The notes under the pieces were generated by a model. That model had not been told where the DNA came from. It saw only the letters and a program-made list of their open reading frames with translations, and made no database searches. Position numbers and translations under genes: made by a program. Shown one piece after another: positions 44,109 to 54,653 of a stretch of DNA of 64,000 nucleotides; the stretch's first letter is position 1; every line of letters begins with the position of its first letter. Origin of the DNA: MPNP01 sp965215545 (GTDB lineage: Bacteria; Pseudomonadota; Alphaproteobacteria; Rhodobacterales; Rhodobacteraceae); the NCBI GenBank assembly GCA_965215545.1, contig OZ244066.1:868001-932000 (forward strand). The letters run 5' to 3'.

Positions 44109-44641
44109 GTCTCGACACGGGCGGTTCGCGCCAGAAGCAGACTGTGGATTTGATCAGCCAGGAGGGTCAGCACCCGCTCGTTGACATCATCAAACGCCGC
44201 CCGGTTCACCGTCGACCAACGGGTCTCATCCCAGGTTGCCGTGGCGTGGGTCCTGTCGGCAAGGACCAGCTGACCCGTTTCGCTGTCCCGCAGGACAATG
44301 TCAGCCATGCCCACCCGGATAAAGCGCATCCTGTCCGTGTCGATCAGCGGGCCCTCGCGGGTTGAGACCTCAAGCGTGACCGCCAGTGTATAGTGGGGTG
44401 TGTCATAGACGGCCCCAAGGCGCTGACGCAGCATGTGTTCAAGGATGAAGGCCTCGCGCTCACCGGCAACCTCGACCGACGTCACGGCGCTGACGGCACC
44501 GATGGATGCTGTCGGACCGCCAGCCTCCTCCTGCTTGTAGGCCGGGGTGAAACCGCATCCGGTCACCAGCGCGGCATACAGCCCCACAATCAGGGTCCGC
44601 CTAAATCCAAATGTTCTGGGGGTCTGTCTAAATGATGACAT
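44105..44641 (-). CDS. lptE: LPS-assembly lipoprotein LptE
   Basis: 178 residues. A lipobox (LVTGC) ends a short signal peptide, so it is an outer-membrane lipoprotein that plugs LptD. GCGFTPAY is the usual mature N-terminus in alphaproteobacteria, and RMFIRVGMADIVLRD-like beta strands follow. It lies between leuS and holA, the classical leuS-lptE-holA order. The start at 44641 overlaps the leuS end by 14 bases, and the longer open frame is leuS shadow. Confidence 0.85.
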   Translation of the reverse strand: MSSFRQTPRTFGFRRTLIVGLYAALVTGCGFTPAYKQEEAGGPTASIGAVSAVTSVEVAGEREAFILEHMLRQRLGAVYDTPHYTLAVTLEVSTREGPLIDTDRMRFIRVGMADIVLRDSETGQLVLADRTHATATWDETRWSTVNRAAFDDVNERVLTLLADQIHSLLLARTARVET

Positions 44642-47192
44642 TGGCAATCCGATCCGGCACGATAATGATCCTTTTCGGCTCTCTTCCCTCAAGATACCGC
44701 ATGACCGTGGCATTGGCCATGATGTGTGCACGGACCGTCCCGTCATCGAGACCCTTGTCGAGCGTCATCTCGGCGCGGCGCTTGCCATTGATCTGAATTG
44801 GCAGGATGATCTGCGAGACCCGGGCCAGCGTCTCATCGGCCTCTGGCCAGGGTTCCCGGGCCAGAAGCCCCTCGCCCCCGAGGGTCTGCCAGATCTCCTC
44901 GGCAAGATGGGGCGTGATCGGTGCCATCAGACGCACCATGATCAACAGGGCCTCACGCCGGACCGCCGTGCCGGCATCGAGACGCTGGATCGCGTTGGCC
45001 AGTTCAAACAGACGGGCGATGGCCGTGTTGAAGGCAAAGTTCTCGATGCCGGCTGTCACGTCCATGATGGCCTGATGGGCCTGGTGCAACAGATCCGTGT
45101 TGCCCTGCTGCGACCCCGACTCCTCTTCCGAGGTGCTGATGCCCCTGGCCAGGCGCCAGAGTCGTTCAAGATGCCGGGCAGCGGCCTCGACCCCTGCATC
45201 GGTCCACTCCACATCACGCTCGGGCGGTGAGTCCGAAACGATGTACCAGCGGATCGTGTCCGCCCCGTATCGGGCAATCAGGTCCTCCGGATCGATCACG
45301 TTCTTCTTGGACTTGGCCATCTTGGCAGAGGGCAGGACGTCAACGGGCTGGCCCGTATCCCGCCGCCGGGCCCCGGCAGCGGTGACTTCGACATCCCGCG
45401 GGAAATGATACACCGGTCGACCGGCATCATCCGTGGTCTGGTAGATGGCATGGTTGACCATCCCCTGGGTGAAGAGGCCATCGAATGGTTCGATATGGGC
45501 CGCGTCCAGATGACCGGTCTGACACATGGCCCGGGTGAAGAACCGCGAATACAGGAGATGCAGGATGGCGTGCTCGACACCGCCGATATACTGGTCCACA
45601 TTCATCCAGTATTCCACCGCCTCCCTGACCGTCGGTGCGGATGCCCGCGGACTGGTAAACCGAAGAAAATACCAGGAACTGTCCACGAAGGTGTCCATCG
45701 TGTCGGTCTCGCGCCGCGCCGGTTGCCCACAGGCAGGACAGGGGCACCGGGACCAGCCTGGATGGCACTCGAGGGGATTGCCCGGTGCATCGAAGGCGAC
45801 ATCATCGGGCAGTGTCAGGGGGAGATCCTCCCGCCTGAGCGGCACCATGCCACAGGTCTCGCAGTAGACGACCGGGATGGGGCATCCCCAGTAGCGCTGC
45901 CGGCTGATGATCCAGTCCCGCAGGCGATAGCGCACGACACTCCGGCCGATGCTGTTCTCCTCACAAAAGGCAATGGCGGCATCAATGGCATCCTGACCGG
46001 TCTGCATCGCCGCGCCGGCCACCCGGCTGCGATAGTGCACGAGGGTCTCCTTGGGGGGGACATAGGCCGTATCGGTGACTGGCACCGTACTCTCCGGCGG
46101 AAAGAAGACATCGATGACGGGCAAACCGTACTTGCGGCAGAAATCGAGGTCGCGCTGGTCATGGGCCGGGCAGCCGAAGATCGCCCCTGTCCCCACGGTC
46201 ATAAGGATGAAATTGGCGATCCAGACCGGCAGCTCCCTGGTGGAGTCGAGGGGGTGCCGGACCGTGCAGCCGGTATCGATGCCCACCTTCTCGGCCAGAT
46301 TGATCTCACTCTCGCTTGTTCCGGTCCGCCGGCATGCCCGCAGGAACGCCTTGATGGCCGGGTTGTCCCTGGCCAGGGCCACAGCGAGTGGATGCTCGGG
46401 CGAAATGGCAGCAAAGGTGGCACCGGTCAACGTATCGGGACGGGTCGTGTAAACCTGCAAGGACTCGAAGCCAGCCGGGCAGCCAACGGTCTTGAAGGCA
46501 AATTCGAGACCCCGCGACCTGCCGATCCAGTTGCGTTGCATCAACCGGACCTTGTCGGGCCAGCGTTCCAGCGCATCGATGGCTGTCAACAGATCTTCCG
46601 CATGATCACTGATTCGGAAGTGCCACTGGGGCAGGGTGCGCTGCTCGACGACAGCACCCGAACGCCAGCCTTTCCCGTCGATGACCTGCTCATTGGCCAG
46701 GACAGTCCTGTCCACCGGGTCCCAGTTGACGGTTGCATCCCGCCGGTAGATCAGATTTGCCGCCAGCATGTCGAGAAACAGGTGCTGCTGCTGGCCATAA
46801 TACTCGACATCACAGGTCGCCAGTTCCCGATCCCAGTCAATGGACAGTCCCAGAAGCTGCAACTGACGCCGCATGTCGGCGATGTTGTTCCGGGTCCATT
46901 CCCCGGGATGGATACCCTGGGCCATGGCAGCATTCTCGGCAGGCATGCCGAACGCATCCCACCCCATGGGGTGGAGAACGTTGAATCCCCGGGCCGCCTT
47001 GTAGCGGGCGACCACATCACCCATGGTGTAGTTGCGGACGTGCCCCATATGGATTCGTCCCGACGGGTAGGGAAACATCTCCAGCACATAGTATTTCGGC
47101 TTGCTTTGGTCAGGGGTCGTCGCAAAGACACCCGCGTCGTGCCAGCGGCGCTGCCATGTCGCCTCGACCCGCGAAGGTTCATACGCTGACAT
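44628..47192 (-). CDS. leuS: leucyl-tRNA synthetase LeuS
   Basis: Charges tRNA-Leu. 854 residues. The HIGH motif appears as PSGRIHMGHVRNYTMGDV. The CP1 editing domain contains TTRPDTLTGATF and GTGAIFGCPAHDQRD. A zinc motif of four Cys (CETCG and CPCPACG) follows. The KMSKS motif reads KMAKSKKNVIDPEDLI, with Ala replacing the first Ser. The C-terminal domain is complete, with IQINGKRRAEM. The Ala variant in KMSKS is tolerated in some synthetases. Confidence 0.95.
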   Translation of the reverse strand: MSAYEPSRVEATWQRRWHDAGVFATTPDQSKPKYYVLEMFPYPSGRIHMGHVRNYTMGDVVARYKAARGFNVLHPMGWDAFGMPAENAAMAQGIHPGEWTRNNIADMRRQLQLLGLSIDWDRELATCDVEYYGQQQHLFLDMLAANLIYRRDATVNWDPVDRTVLANEQVIDGKGWRSGAVVEQRTLPQWHFRISDHAEDLLTAIDALERWPDKVRLMQRNWIGRSRGLEFAFKTVGCPAGFESLQVYTTRPDTLTGATFAAISPEHPLAVALARDNPAIKAFLRACRRTGTSESEINLAEKVGIDTGCTVRHPLDSTRELPVWIANFILMTVGTGAIFGCPAHDQRDLDFCRKYGLPVIDVFFPPESTVPVTDTAYVPPKETLVHYRSRVAGAAMQTGQDAIDAAIAFCEENSIGRSVVRYRLRDWIISRQRYWGCPIPVVYCETCGMVPLRREDLPLTLPDDVAFDAPGNPLECHPGWSRCPCPACGQPARRETDTMDTFVDSSWYFLRFTSPRASAPTVREAVEYWMNVDQYIGGVEHAILHLLYSRFFTRAMCQTGHLDAAHIEPFDGLFTQGMVNHAIYQTTDDAGRPVYHFPRDVEVTAAGARRRDTGQPVDVLPSAKMAKSKKNVIDPEDLIARYGADTIRWYIVSDSPPERDVEWTDAGVEAAARHLERLWRLARGISTSEEESGSQQGNTDLLHQAHQAIMDVTAGIENFAFNTAIARLFELANAIQRLDAGTAVRREALLIMVRLMAPITPHLAEEIWQTLGGEGLLAREPWPEADETLARVSQIILPIQINGKRRAEMTLDKGLDDGTVRAHIMANATVMRYLEGREPKRIIIVPDRIANVII

Positions 47193-47250
47193 CGGGAGCT
47201 CCCGTCAGTCCGGCTCCATCCAATCCGTCAGGGCGTTGCGCGTCATGCAT

Positions 47251-47706
47251 TCAGAAACTGAGCCGTTCCACCCGCATCTGCCGTGCCCGGGTCAGGATGG
47301 CATTTTCAACCGCTTCCCTGGTATCGGGATCCGCCGGACCCGAACGCGTGTCCAGGATGAGGTCAAGGGATCGCGCATCCAGGGCCGGATCATCAATCAG
47401 GATCGTGGCCCGATAGGCCGTACTGCCCCCCGGGGGCCGCCCCCACCCGGTCACGATCACTCCTGAAAAGGGATCCACGCTCTCGACAGGAAGGAAATCA
47501 AGGATGTCAAGCGAAGCATGCCACAGGTAGCGGTTGGCGTTGACCGGGGATGTCGTATCATCGCGGTTTTCAAAGAGATCCCAGATTGTCTCGTCTTCCT
47601 CCTCCGGCTCGGGCGTTGGTTCCGCCTCATCGGAATTGGAACAGGCCGTCAGCGCAGAGGCCATGATGATGACTGCCAGCCAATGCAGAACCCTATCGAG
47701 CGCCAT
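47251..47706 (-). CDS. DUF3576 lipoprotein
   Basis: 151 residues. The signal peptide with lipobox LTACS, an acidic linker (PTPEPEEEDETIWDLF), then NRYLWHASLDILDFLPVESVDPFSGVIVTGWG matches DUF3576. The function is unknown. It lies upstream of leuS in the same direction, as often seen in this class. The longer open frame to 48027 overlaps the divergent yggS gene and is not used. Confidence 0.8.
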   Translation of the reverse strand: MALDRVLHWLAVIIMASALTACSNSDEAEPTPEPEEEDETIWDLFENRDDTTSPVNANRYLWHASLDILDFLPVESVDPFSGVIVTGWGRPPGGSTAYRATILIDDPALDARSLDLILDTRSGPADPDTREAVENAILTRARQMRVERLSF

Positions 47707-47896
47707 GTGCAAACTCTCTTCTTTCTGAACTCCCCCACCCATACAGGCAAGCCTGCTCTGAAACAAGAATCCCCCGCAACAAGACAGCGTATCCCTCCAC
47801 CGACCGTCGCAGTCCGATCTCTTGACTGGCACAAACCTCCCGTCATCGTTAACACTGCCATCTGTTGCGCCACGGCAGTAACAGGAGACTCTGGCC

Positions 47897-48556
47897 ATGT
47901 CGATCATCGAGATCATCACCCAGGTCCGGGCGGCCGAGGTCCATGCCGGACGCGAGTCCGGCTCGACCACTGTCATTGCCATCTCCAAACTCCAGCCCCT
48001 TGATCGCGTCAAGGCGCTCCTTGCCAACGGGCATCGCCATTTTGGCGAGAACCGTGTTCAGGAGGCCCAGACCAAATGGCCCCAACTGCGGGACATCCAC
48101 CCCGAACTCACCCTCCACCTTGTCGGTCCCCTGCAATCCAACAAGGTCCGCCCGGCCATGGAACTCTTCCAGACGATCCAGTCCGTTGATCGCAGCAGTC
48201 TTGTTGCCCGCATGGCCCGCATGGCTGACGCAATGGGCAGCTGTCCCGAACTGTTCATTCAGGTCAATACCGGTGAGGAGCCCCAGAAGTCCGGTGTCCG
48301 CCCCGCCGATCTGCCCGCCCTCATCCGCGAAATCCAGGGGCTCCAATTGCCGCTGGCCGGATTGATGTGCATCCCGCCGATTGATGATGAGTCCGCACTG
48401 CATTTCGGACTTCTGGGCAATCTGGCCCGGGACCATGGCCTCAAAGGCCTCAGCATGGGCATGAGCAGCGACTACACAACGGCCATCCATCTTGGTGCCA
48501 CCCATGTCAGAATTGGCACGGCCATCTTCGGCCAGCGCGATCTGTCCCTGCGCTGA
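47897..48556 (+). CDS. YggS-family PLP-binding protein
   Basis: 219 residues; a PLP homeostasis protein with an alanine-racemase-type TIM barrel. VIAISKLQPLDRVKALLANGHRHFGENRVQEAQTKW contains the PLP-Lys (AISK) and the FGENRVQE signature. HLVGPLQSNKVRPA, QVNTGEEPQKSGV and LSMGMSSDYTTAIHLGATHVRIGTAIFG complete the family pattern. It is divergent from the DUF3576 gene. Confidence 0.92.
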   Translation: MSIIEIITQVRAAEVHAGRESGSTTVIAISKLQPLDRVKALLANGHRHFGENRVQEAQTKWPQLRDIHPELTLHLVGPLQSNKVRPAMELFQTIQSVDRSSLVARMARMADAMGSCPELFIQVNTGEEPQKSGVRPADLPALIREIQGLQLPLAGLMCIPPIDDESALHFGLLGNLARDHGLKGLSMGMSSDYTTAIHLGATHVRIGTAIFGQRDLSLR

Positions 48557-48732
48557 TCCAGAATCGGGAAGAGTCCGGGATGGCAGCCGACGCGGGACGA
48601 CAGTCTGATATCGAACCTCATGCGACCGGGTCCGAACGGCACAAGGATTTGGCGCGCTGCCTTGATGCAACGTGCACATTGATGGTGTTCCCCTGACCCT
48701 GATGTCGCGACACTGAAGAACAGGAGCTGAAA

Positions 48733-51540
48733 TTGGCAAAGACGCAGCGGGGGTCACAGAATCGGGCCAGGATCAAGAAACCGCAATTCGTTGGCTGGCT
48801 CACCACGGACGAAGAGGAAATTGCCAGGCGGCGATGGCGTGGCGCATCGGAAATCGAGTCCTTTGAAATCCTGAATGATGCGCATGCCCCCTTCACCAAC
48901 TACAAGGTCCCGTCAGCCAGCGGCGGTTCCTACCAGGTTGAAATCAGGGATTTGGCTGGGCTCGAGAACTCCTGCGGATGTGTCGATTTCCGCATCTCGC
49001 GCCTTGGCACATGCAAGCATGTCGAAGGGGTTCTGCACCAGCTTCGTGAGAGGGGGACAATCAGGGGCAAGGCAACCAGGTCACCGCGGATTGAAATCTA
49101 CCCATCCAATGAGTCCAGACACCAGCTGAAGATTGTCATACCGGATCGCGAACTGCCCGACGGCCTGCTTGAGATGGTGATGACGCGGTATGATGCACTC
49201 ATCCAGGGCTATGCACGAGACGATATCGAGGCTCTGGAAAAACTCGCCGAAGAGTATCCCGATGTCATCAGGATGTCGTCCCTTTGCGAACCGTGGCGTC
49301 AGGAAAATGAGATCCGTCACCGACGCGAGAAGAAACGGCAGGCCTTTGATGCCGGTGAAAAAACGGGCCAGCATTCACTCGATGTCCTGAACTTTCCACT
49401 CTATCCCTACCAACGAGACGGGGTCAGGCATCTGGCACTGGGCGAACGACGGCTGCTGGCCGATGAGATGGGACTCGGCAAAACCGTGCAAGCACTCGGT
49501 GCCAGCAAACTCCTGCAGGATCTGGAGGGCGTCAAGCGGGCACTGGTGGTCTGTCCCGCCTCACTCAAGACGGAATGGGCCGAACAAATCACTGCGGCAA
49601 CCGATCTGAGCTACGAGATCGTCTCGGGACCACGTCATCGCCGCCTCGAACTCTACAGAGGGCCTCAATTCTTCACCCTGACCAATTATGAGCAGGTCCT
49701 GGCTGATCTCGATGCGATGCAGGAATTCGTGAATCCCGACATCGTCATTCTTGACGAGGCCCAGAGGATCAAGAATTGGCGCACAAAGACTGCCAATGCC
49801 ATCAAGAGGCTGGAAAGTCGGTTTGCGTTCGTGCTCACCGGAACGCCGCTCGAGAATCGTATTGATGAGCTCTATTCGATCATGCAGTTCCTCGATCCGG
49901 AGGTCCTCGGCTCGCTCTTCCGCTTCAACCGCGAATACTATCAGCTGGATGCAAACGGTCGGGCCATCGGTTACAGAAATCTCGACAAATTGCGGGAAAG
50001 CACGCGCAATGTGATACTGCGGCGGCGCAAAGCGGACGTTGAAGGCGATCTGCCGAACAGGACAGACCGCAATCATTATTTGCCGATGACCGACGAACAG
50101 CGTGAGCGCTATGTCGACTATGAAAGGGCCGTGGCAGCCATCGCTCAGCGAGCAAAACGACGCCCCCTGACACCGGAGGAATTTCAACGGCTCCAGATCG
50201 GTCTGGCGTGCATGCGGATGATGTGTGACACACCCTACATCCTTGATCAGAATGTCCGCGACTGCCCCAAACTGGACGAACTCGAACGCGTCATCGAGGA
50301 CATGCTTGAAGAACCCGACGGCAAGATCATCATTTTCTCCGAATGGGTCCGGATGCTGGAACTGGTGCGCAACCGCATCGAGGATCTCGGGATTGGCTAC
50401 GCCTGGCATACCGGCTCGGTCGCCCAGGATCGCCGCCGTATCGAAATCAATCGCTTCAAGGACGATCCGGAATGCCGGATCTTCCTGTCATCGGAAAGCG
50501 GCGGCGTCGGGCTGAATCTGCAAGTCGCCAACAATGTCATCAACATGGATCTGCCATGGAATCCAGCGAAACTGGAACAGCGTATTGCAAGAGCATGGCG
50601 CAAGCACCAGAAACGCTCGGTGACAGTTGTCAATCTGGTGACCACCGATTCCATTGAAGAGCGCATGTTGCACCTGCTGAAACAAAAACAGGCCATTGCT
50701 GACAATGTGCTGGACGGGCATTCGGGACAGACCGAAATGGAACTTCCCTCGGGACGCAAGGCCTTCATGGAGCGCCTTGAATCCATCATGGCGATCGAAC
50801 CGACGCCGCCAAGGGAAAAACCGCCTGCCCGGGAGAGCTTGATCGATCGACTTGCTGCTGTCTTCGGAGACAACCTGTTTGCCACTGAATTGAGACAAAC
50901 CTCGGCCGGTGGGGACGTTCTGCTTGCAGTCGTCAAGTCAGACCTATCGGTCGATGATGCAGACATCGTCGTCGAACCGCACGAACCCCAACTCGAAATC
51001 ATTGGCAAGGACGCCTACGAGGCCATGATGCGGCTTGCATCTGTTGGCCTGATTCAATTCCCGCAACCCGGCCAGCATGATCTGCTTGCCACCGCCGCCA
51101 GGCCGGAGGATCGTCTGGAACAGGCGCGCCAACGCCGCAAGATGGCCCTCGAACATCTCGAACAGGCGAAACGCAAGAGGCAGATGGCTGCGCTGCTTTC
51201 GGGAGGTGGATTTGACGTCGAGGCCGAGTCCGCAGCGCCCGCCATCACGGACTTGTCATTGCGAGCCCTTGCCGCAGATTCCGGTCATCCGACTCATGAT
51301 GGGGAATGGAATGAGGAAGGCATCTGGACGATGTGCGAGACCATGAGAAGCGACGGTGTGCTCACGCAAGAACAGCAATTCAAGTTGACATGGATCTGTC
51401 AGGCCGACGAAGGCCTTCGTTCCGCCCCTGAACAGGATCACCGCAAACTGCCGGCAGCCCTGGAATTCCTCACGTCCGTCGAAGCGATCCTGAGCCGACC
51501 CCTGGACTCCGGGCCATGGAAAAATCAAATGAGTCCATAA
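48733..51540 (+). CDS. SWIM zinc-finger SNF2-family helicase
   Basis: 935 residues, starting at TTG 48733 preceded by AGGAG. Residues ~77-105 hold a SWIM finger (CGCVDFRISRLGTCKHVEG, CxC...CxH). The SNF2 ATPase follows: LLADEMGLGKTVQALGAS (Walker A), VILDEAQRIKN (DEAQ), LTGTPLENRIDELYSIM, then helicase-C with IIFSEWVRMLELV, LSSESGGVGLNLQVANNVI and QRIARAWRKHQKRSV. A ~250-residue C-terminal tail with coiled-coil character (EQARQRRKMALEHLEQAKRKRQ) is unassigned. DNA/nucleoprotein remodelling is the likely role. It sits at the edge of a decayed accessory region, so a defence role is possible but unproven. Confidence 0.88.
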   Translation: MAKTQRGSQNRARIKKPQFVGWLTTDEEEIARRRWRGASEIESFEILNDAHAPFTNYKVPSASGGSYQVEIRDLAGLENSCGCVDFRISRLGTCKHVEGVLHQLRERGTIRGKATRSPRIEIYPSNESRHQLKIVIPDRELPDGLLEMVMTRYDALIQGYARDDIEALEKLAEEYPDVIRMSSLCEPWRQENEIRHRREKKRQAFDAGEKTGQHSLDVLNFPLYPYQRDGVRHLALGERRLLADEMGLGKTVQALGASKLLQDLEGVKRALVVCPASLKTEWAEQITAATDLSYEIVSGPRHRRLELYRGPQFFTLTNYEQVLADLDAMQEFVNPDIVILDEAQRIKNWRTKTANAIKRLESRFAFVLTGTPLENRIDELYSIMQFLDPEVLGSLFRFNREYYQLDANGRAIGYRNLDKLRESTRNVILRRRKADVEGDLPNRTDRNHYLPMTDEQRERYVDYERAVAAIAQRAKRRPLTPEEFQRLQIGLACMRMMCDTPYILDQNVRDCPKLDELERVIEDMLEEPDGKIIIFSEWVRMLELVRNRIEDLGIGYAWHTGSVAQDRRRIEINRFKDDPECRIFLSSESGGVGLNLQVANNVINMDLPWNPAKLEQRIARAWRKHQKRSVTVVNLVTTDSIEERMLHLLKQKQAIADNVLDGHSGQTEMELPSGRKAFMERLESIMAIEPTPPREKPPARESLIDRLAAVFGDNLFATELRQTSAGGDVLLAVVKSDLSVDDADIVVEPHEPQLEIIGKDAYEAMMRLASVGLIQFPQPGQHDLLATAARPEDRLEQARQRRKMALEHLEQAKRKRQMAALLSGGGFDVEAESAAPAITDLSLRALAADSGHPTHDGEWNEEGIWTMCETMRSDGVLTQEQQFKLTWICQADEGLRSAPEQDHRKLPAALEFLTSVEAILSRPLDSGPWKNQMSP

Positions 51541-51552
51541 GAATCGGATTCT

Positions 51553-52240
51553 GTAACTGTTCAGGTTCCCGAACCAGGCATGTCTGGCCCGCGAGGCGAC
51601 TCAGGGCACCGCAAGCCGCTTGGTGCGTTCCTCTGGTGACGCCTGCAGTGTCGCCAGCCGGGTCCAGCACGGTCCGCAGCACCGCGTGGTGCCGGGTGCC
51701 TTCGGCGCTGCGGCAACGGCCCGCGATCGTCGGCTGGACCTTGCGGGGGCGCAGCGCCCGCTCGGCCGCAGTGTTGGTCGCCGGAACCGTGGGATCACGG
51801 GTGAGCCGCCGGAGTCCCTCCCGGTTGGCCCCGAGCCGCATGCCAGGCGCGGCCAGTGGCCACGATGCTGTCATCGCGCCGTTCGCTCAGGACGGGGCGG
51901 CACACAGTGCGGGCACGGTGCCCGGCATGGTGAAATACAGCCCCAGGGGTCGTGGACGGCCACGTGGAGCCAGGCCAGGCGGTCGGCAGTCCGGCCGACA
52001 TCCCGCGGCAGGACCCATCGACGATCGTGAGTACCTGGCCAACCCGGTTGCCGACCTGACAGCGATCCTCGCGGAGCGTGGTGCCGTGATTGCGGGTCTG
52101 CGGGATCTGGTTGCCGAGCTGCACACCACGATCGCCAGCCGGGCCGCACGCATCGCCAAATGCGAGCGCCGCACCAGCGCCGCAAGCCGTGCGACAAGAC
52201 GGTCTGCGGTCATGGGGGGATCCTGTCTTTCGTGTTTCTG
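51553..52240 (-). mobile_element. IS66-family remnant with broken transposase
   Basis: It begins GTAACTGTTCAGGTTCC, shared with 980. On the minus strand TVPATNTAAERALRPRKVQP, AGRCRSAEGTRHH and LRTVLDPA match the C-terminal NxAERxxRxxKxxxKxxGxxRSxxGA segment of IS66 TnpC. Upstream pieces (FHHAGHRARTVC, ARLAALVRR) are in other frames. A plus-strand stretch at 52005-52220 (PIDDREYLANPVADLTAILA) may be an inverted fragment. The element is dead. Confidence 0.65.
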
Positions 52241-52366
52241 ATATGTCTTTCAGACACTTGAAGTAGAATCTCTCCCTCTTTGCAACTCTCCATATGACGT
52301 CGATGGTCCTGATCCTGTGTCCCCCGGGCTCGAGACCGGCACGGACGGGTTCTGCAGGTGAGTGAC

Positions 52367-53658
52367 TCAGACATCCGGTGCGGGCCCGGCTGCCTCCGAT
52401 GTCTCCGGCAGCACCCCGGTCAGGTGTTCAATCGCCCAGGCCAGCTGTTGCTCGGGCGTGGCCGTCACGGCCTCGTCGGGCAGGGCCATCACCTCGCCGA
52501 GCGTGTCGGCCCGGTCGGGATCGTCGGTGCCGGCAAGGATGACCTGGACGGCGGTGCAGATCCCATCGATCATCGCAAGCAGGGCTGCCACAGCCCGCTC
52601 GGCGTGCGGGAGGGATTGGGGCAGGGTCGGGACGGACGCGTCCACAGACAGTACCGCGTCGGTGGCCTCCAGGGTGGCCAGGACGGCGTTGGCGTGGGCA
52701 CGATCCGCATCGGTGGGGGCAGCCGTAACGGCCGCCAGCGCCGCCGCGTCCGCAGCGCAGGCCGCCACGACCGTGCAGGCACGGTGCCAGGTGGCGGCGA
52801 GGGCCGTCCAGCGGGCGACCTCGTATTCGGTGTGAGGGGCGCAGGCCGCGAGGATCCGGGCGGTTGTGGCCTGGTCCGCAGCGCCCGGGCCCGGAGCACC
52901 GGCAAGGAGCGCCCCGACCTCCAGCCGAGCCCCCGCACGGACAAGATAGGTGCGGAAGGAGGGGATGGGAAAGGTCAGGGAACCATCCGGGGTCTCCTGC
53001 AGGGCCCCGCGGTGGAGGAGATGGTCGGTCAGGGACTGGGCCGTCATGCCCTCGGGGATCTGCCACGCGCTGTCAGCGGGATGGGCCCGGGCATGGCGGG
53101 TGATGCTGTCAATGACGTGCGAGCGGTTCTGGAAGGATGGCAGGGGAGCAGACTTGAGATCATCCAGTACGGCGCCGATGAGGGCGGCGCAGGTCGCCAG
53201 GGTCGGGTCGGTCGGGCGGGGCGTGGTGTGCTCGGCCCCGATCGATGACCCAGAGGCGCCGAAGTGACCGTCCGGGCTGAGGGTTGTCTGGACCCGGGCC
53301 GGGAAGTGCGGGGCGGCTACGGGATCGACCAGTGTCGCGAGCGGCCCAAGGATGTCGATGGGGCCGCGGATGCGGCCGGAACTCAGTGTGAGGACCTGGG
53401 TCCTGATACCGCCTGTCCCACCAGCTGCTGCCGACGGGCCAACTCGGTGAGGATCGTGCTCTTGCCGGCTCCGGGGGCGCCCTGGATGATCTGGGTAGCG
53501 CCAGCCTGACCGTACCGACCCGTACCCGAGCCATCCCAGCTGGCTCCGGCGACCTTCAGGAGTTTTGCCAGGACCGGTTCCCGCCCGGCAAAGACCGGGG
53601 GTTCCATCTTGTCGGTCTGGTCAACGAATTCCGCCAGCCCGGCCCTGTCCAGCGCCAT
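52367..53658 (-). pseudogene. AAA-type ATPase gene broken by frameshifts
   Basis: The N-terminal piece starts at 53658: MALDRAGLAEFVDQTDKMEP, then PPVFAGREPVLAKLL and the Walker A loop QIIQGAPGAGKSTILTELARR. That frame ends at 53383. The middle is scrambled. A C-terminal piece from 53047 reads TAQSLTDHLLHRGALQ, then FPIPSFRTYLVRAG, the helical lid/winged-helix end seen in ORC/STAND-like ATPases. Walker B was not found in any frame. It may be a former defence or stress ATPase; function unknown. Confidence 0.5.
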
Positions 53659-53799
53659 CAGTGCAATCTCCTTCCTGTCCTCGCCAGCAGGGAGGGTTCA
53701 CTCCGGTCGATCCGTTCCAGTGCGTCACCGAGACAGGTGCGGGGATCGAGTGCCATGGCGCAGGAATGCGTGCCGACGGCGGTATAGAGGGGATGGGCA

Positions 53800-54045
53800 T
53801 CGGCCTCGAGGGCGGCAATGCGATGTGTACAGATTGGCCCGTCCGATCACATCCACATCCCGTTCAAGGAGAGCCTCGAGATCGACAATCAGGCTCATGT
53901 GGTGATCGAAACAGTCGTCAGGGATGGGTGGGATGGAGTCCACCAGGAAATTGCCATTGTTCTGGAGCGGTTTGAAATCCATCCGGGGGCGCCCACGGAC
54001 AGGGTCTGGACGCGGTGGCGGCGCAGCAGCAGCGCGTGCATGGTG
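53800..54045 (-). pseudogene. MntA-like nucleotidyltransferase remnant
   Basis: Pieces MHALLLRRHRVQTLSVGA, then NNGNFLVDSIPPIPDDCFDH and MSLIVDLEALLERDVDVIGRANL align in order with minimal nucleotidyltransferases (SDIDFLVxFxP...LxxLxxxLExLLGRxVDVxxxxxL). The GSxxRG catalytic motif is lost and a frame change is needed. Such proteins are antitoxins of HEPN toxins; no intact HEPN partner is visible. Confidence 0.45.
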
Positions 54046-54653
54046 TCTCTCCTCAAGCGGCACGTTTCTCCTTGGGTGGTTTCTCGGCAAGCGGTGTCCT
54101 GCTCAGGATAGGGGCCCGACCCCGGATTGGCAAGGGATGGGTGCCGGGGCGGCAGGAAGACACAGGTACCCACGGTGATGGACTCGCCATCCTTGAGGCC
54201 ATTCAGCCGAACCATCTCTGGCCAGCGGGCCCGGTCCCCGAGAGGGCACAGGGCCAGATCGGCAAACCGGGGGTTGCCGGGCGCAAGACCGACGGTGACG
54301 GGTGCGGGGGTGGTGGGGCGTGCCGCAGGGTCGGCATCCATAGAGGCGCGCATGAGCTGGTCGTGATGACGGTACTTGTGATTGCGGGAATGGACAATGC
54401 CGGGGATCCGTTCGCCGGAAACGAGGCTGAGGGGGGAGTCGCCAAGTGCGTCAGGGCGGGCGGGATCGGCCCCATGGACCAGCATGATCTCAACCAGTTG
54501 TCGGCGACTTTCCCGGATGCTGCCGAAAACAGCCGCGAGGAGCGGTGCGGCTTGCAACGTGTATCCGCCCGTGTCCTTGAGTGTGGAGGTCGCCGGAATC
54601 GACCCATCGGGATCGGTGCCGTGGTCGAGGAAGACCCATTCCCGCCGATGCAA
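53895..54653 (-). pseudogene. ankyrin-repeat / LysM-like protein, probably truncated
   Basis: The reading frame carries about two ankyrin-like units (LVEIMLVHGADPARPDALGDSPLSLV) and then a LysM-like unit (DLALCPLGDRARWPEMVRLNGLKDGESITVGTCVFLPPRH). After ~54130 the frame runs into the nucleotidyltransferase remnant and loses sense. The N-terminus appears incomplete (no signal peptide or clear start before 54653). Its original role is unknown; a surface or periplasmic binding protein is possible. Confidence 0.4.

Noticed and set aside
45405..47189. A 594-codon open frame on the plus strand
   Set aside because: It is antisense to leuS across its length and has no domain; a GC-rich shadow frame.
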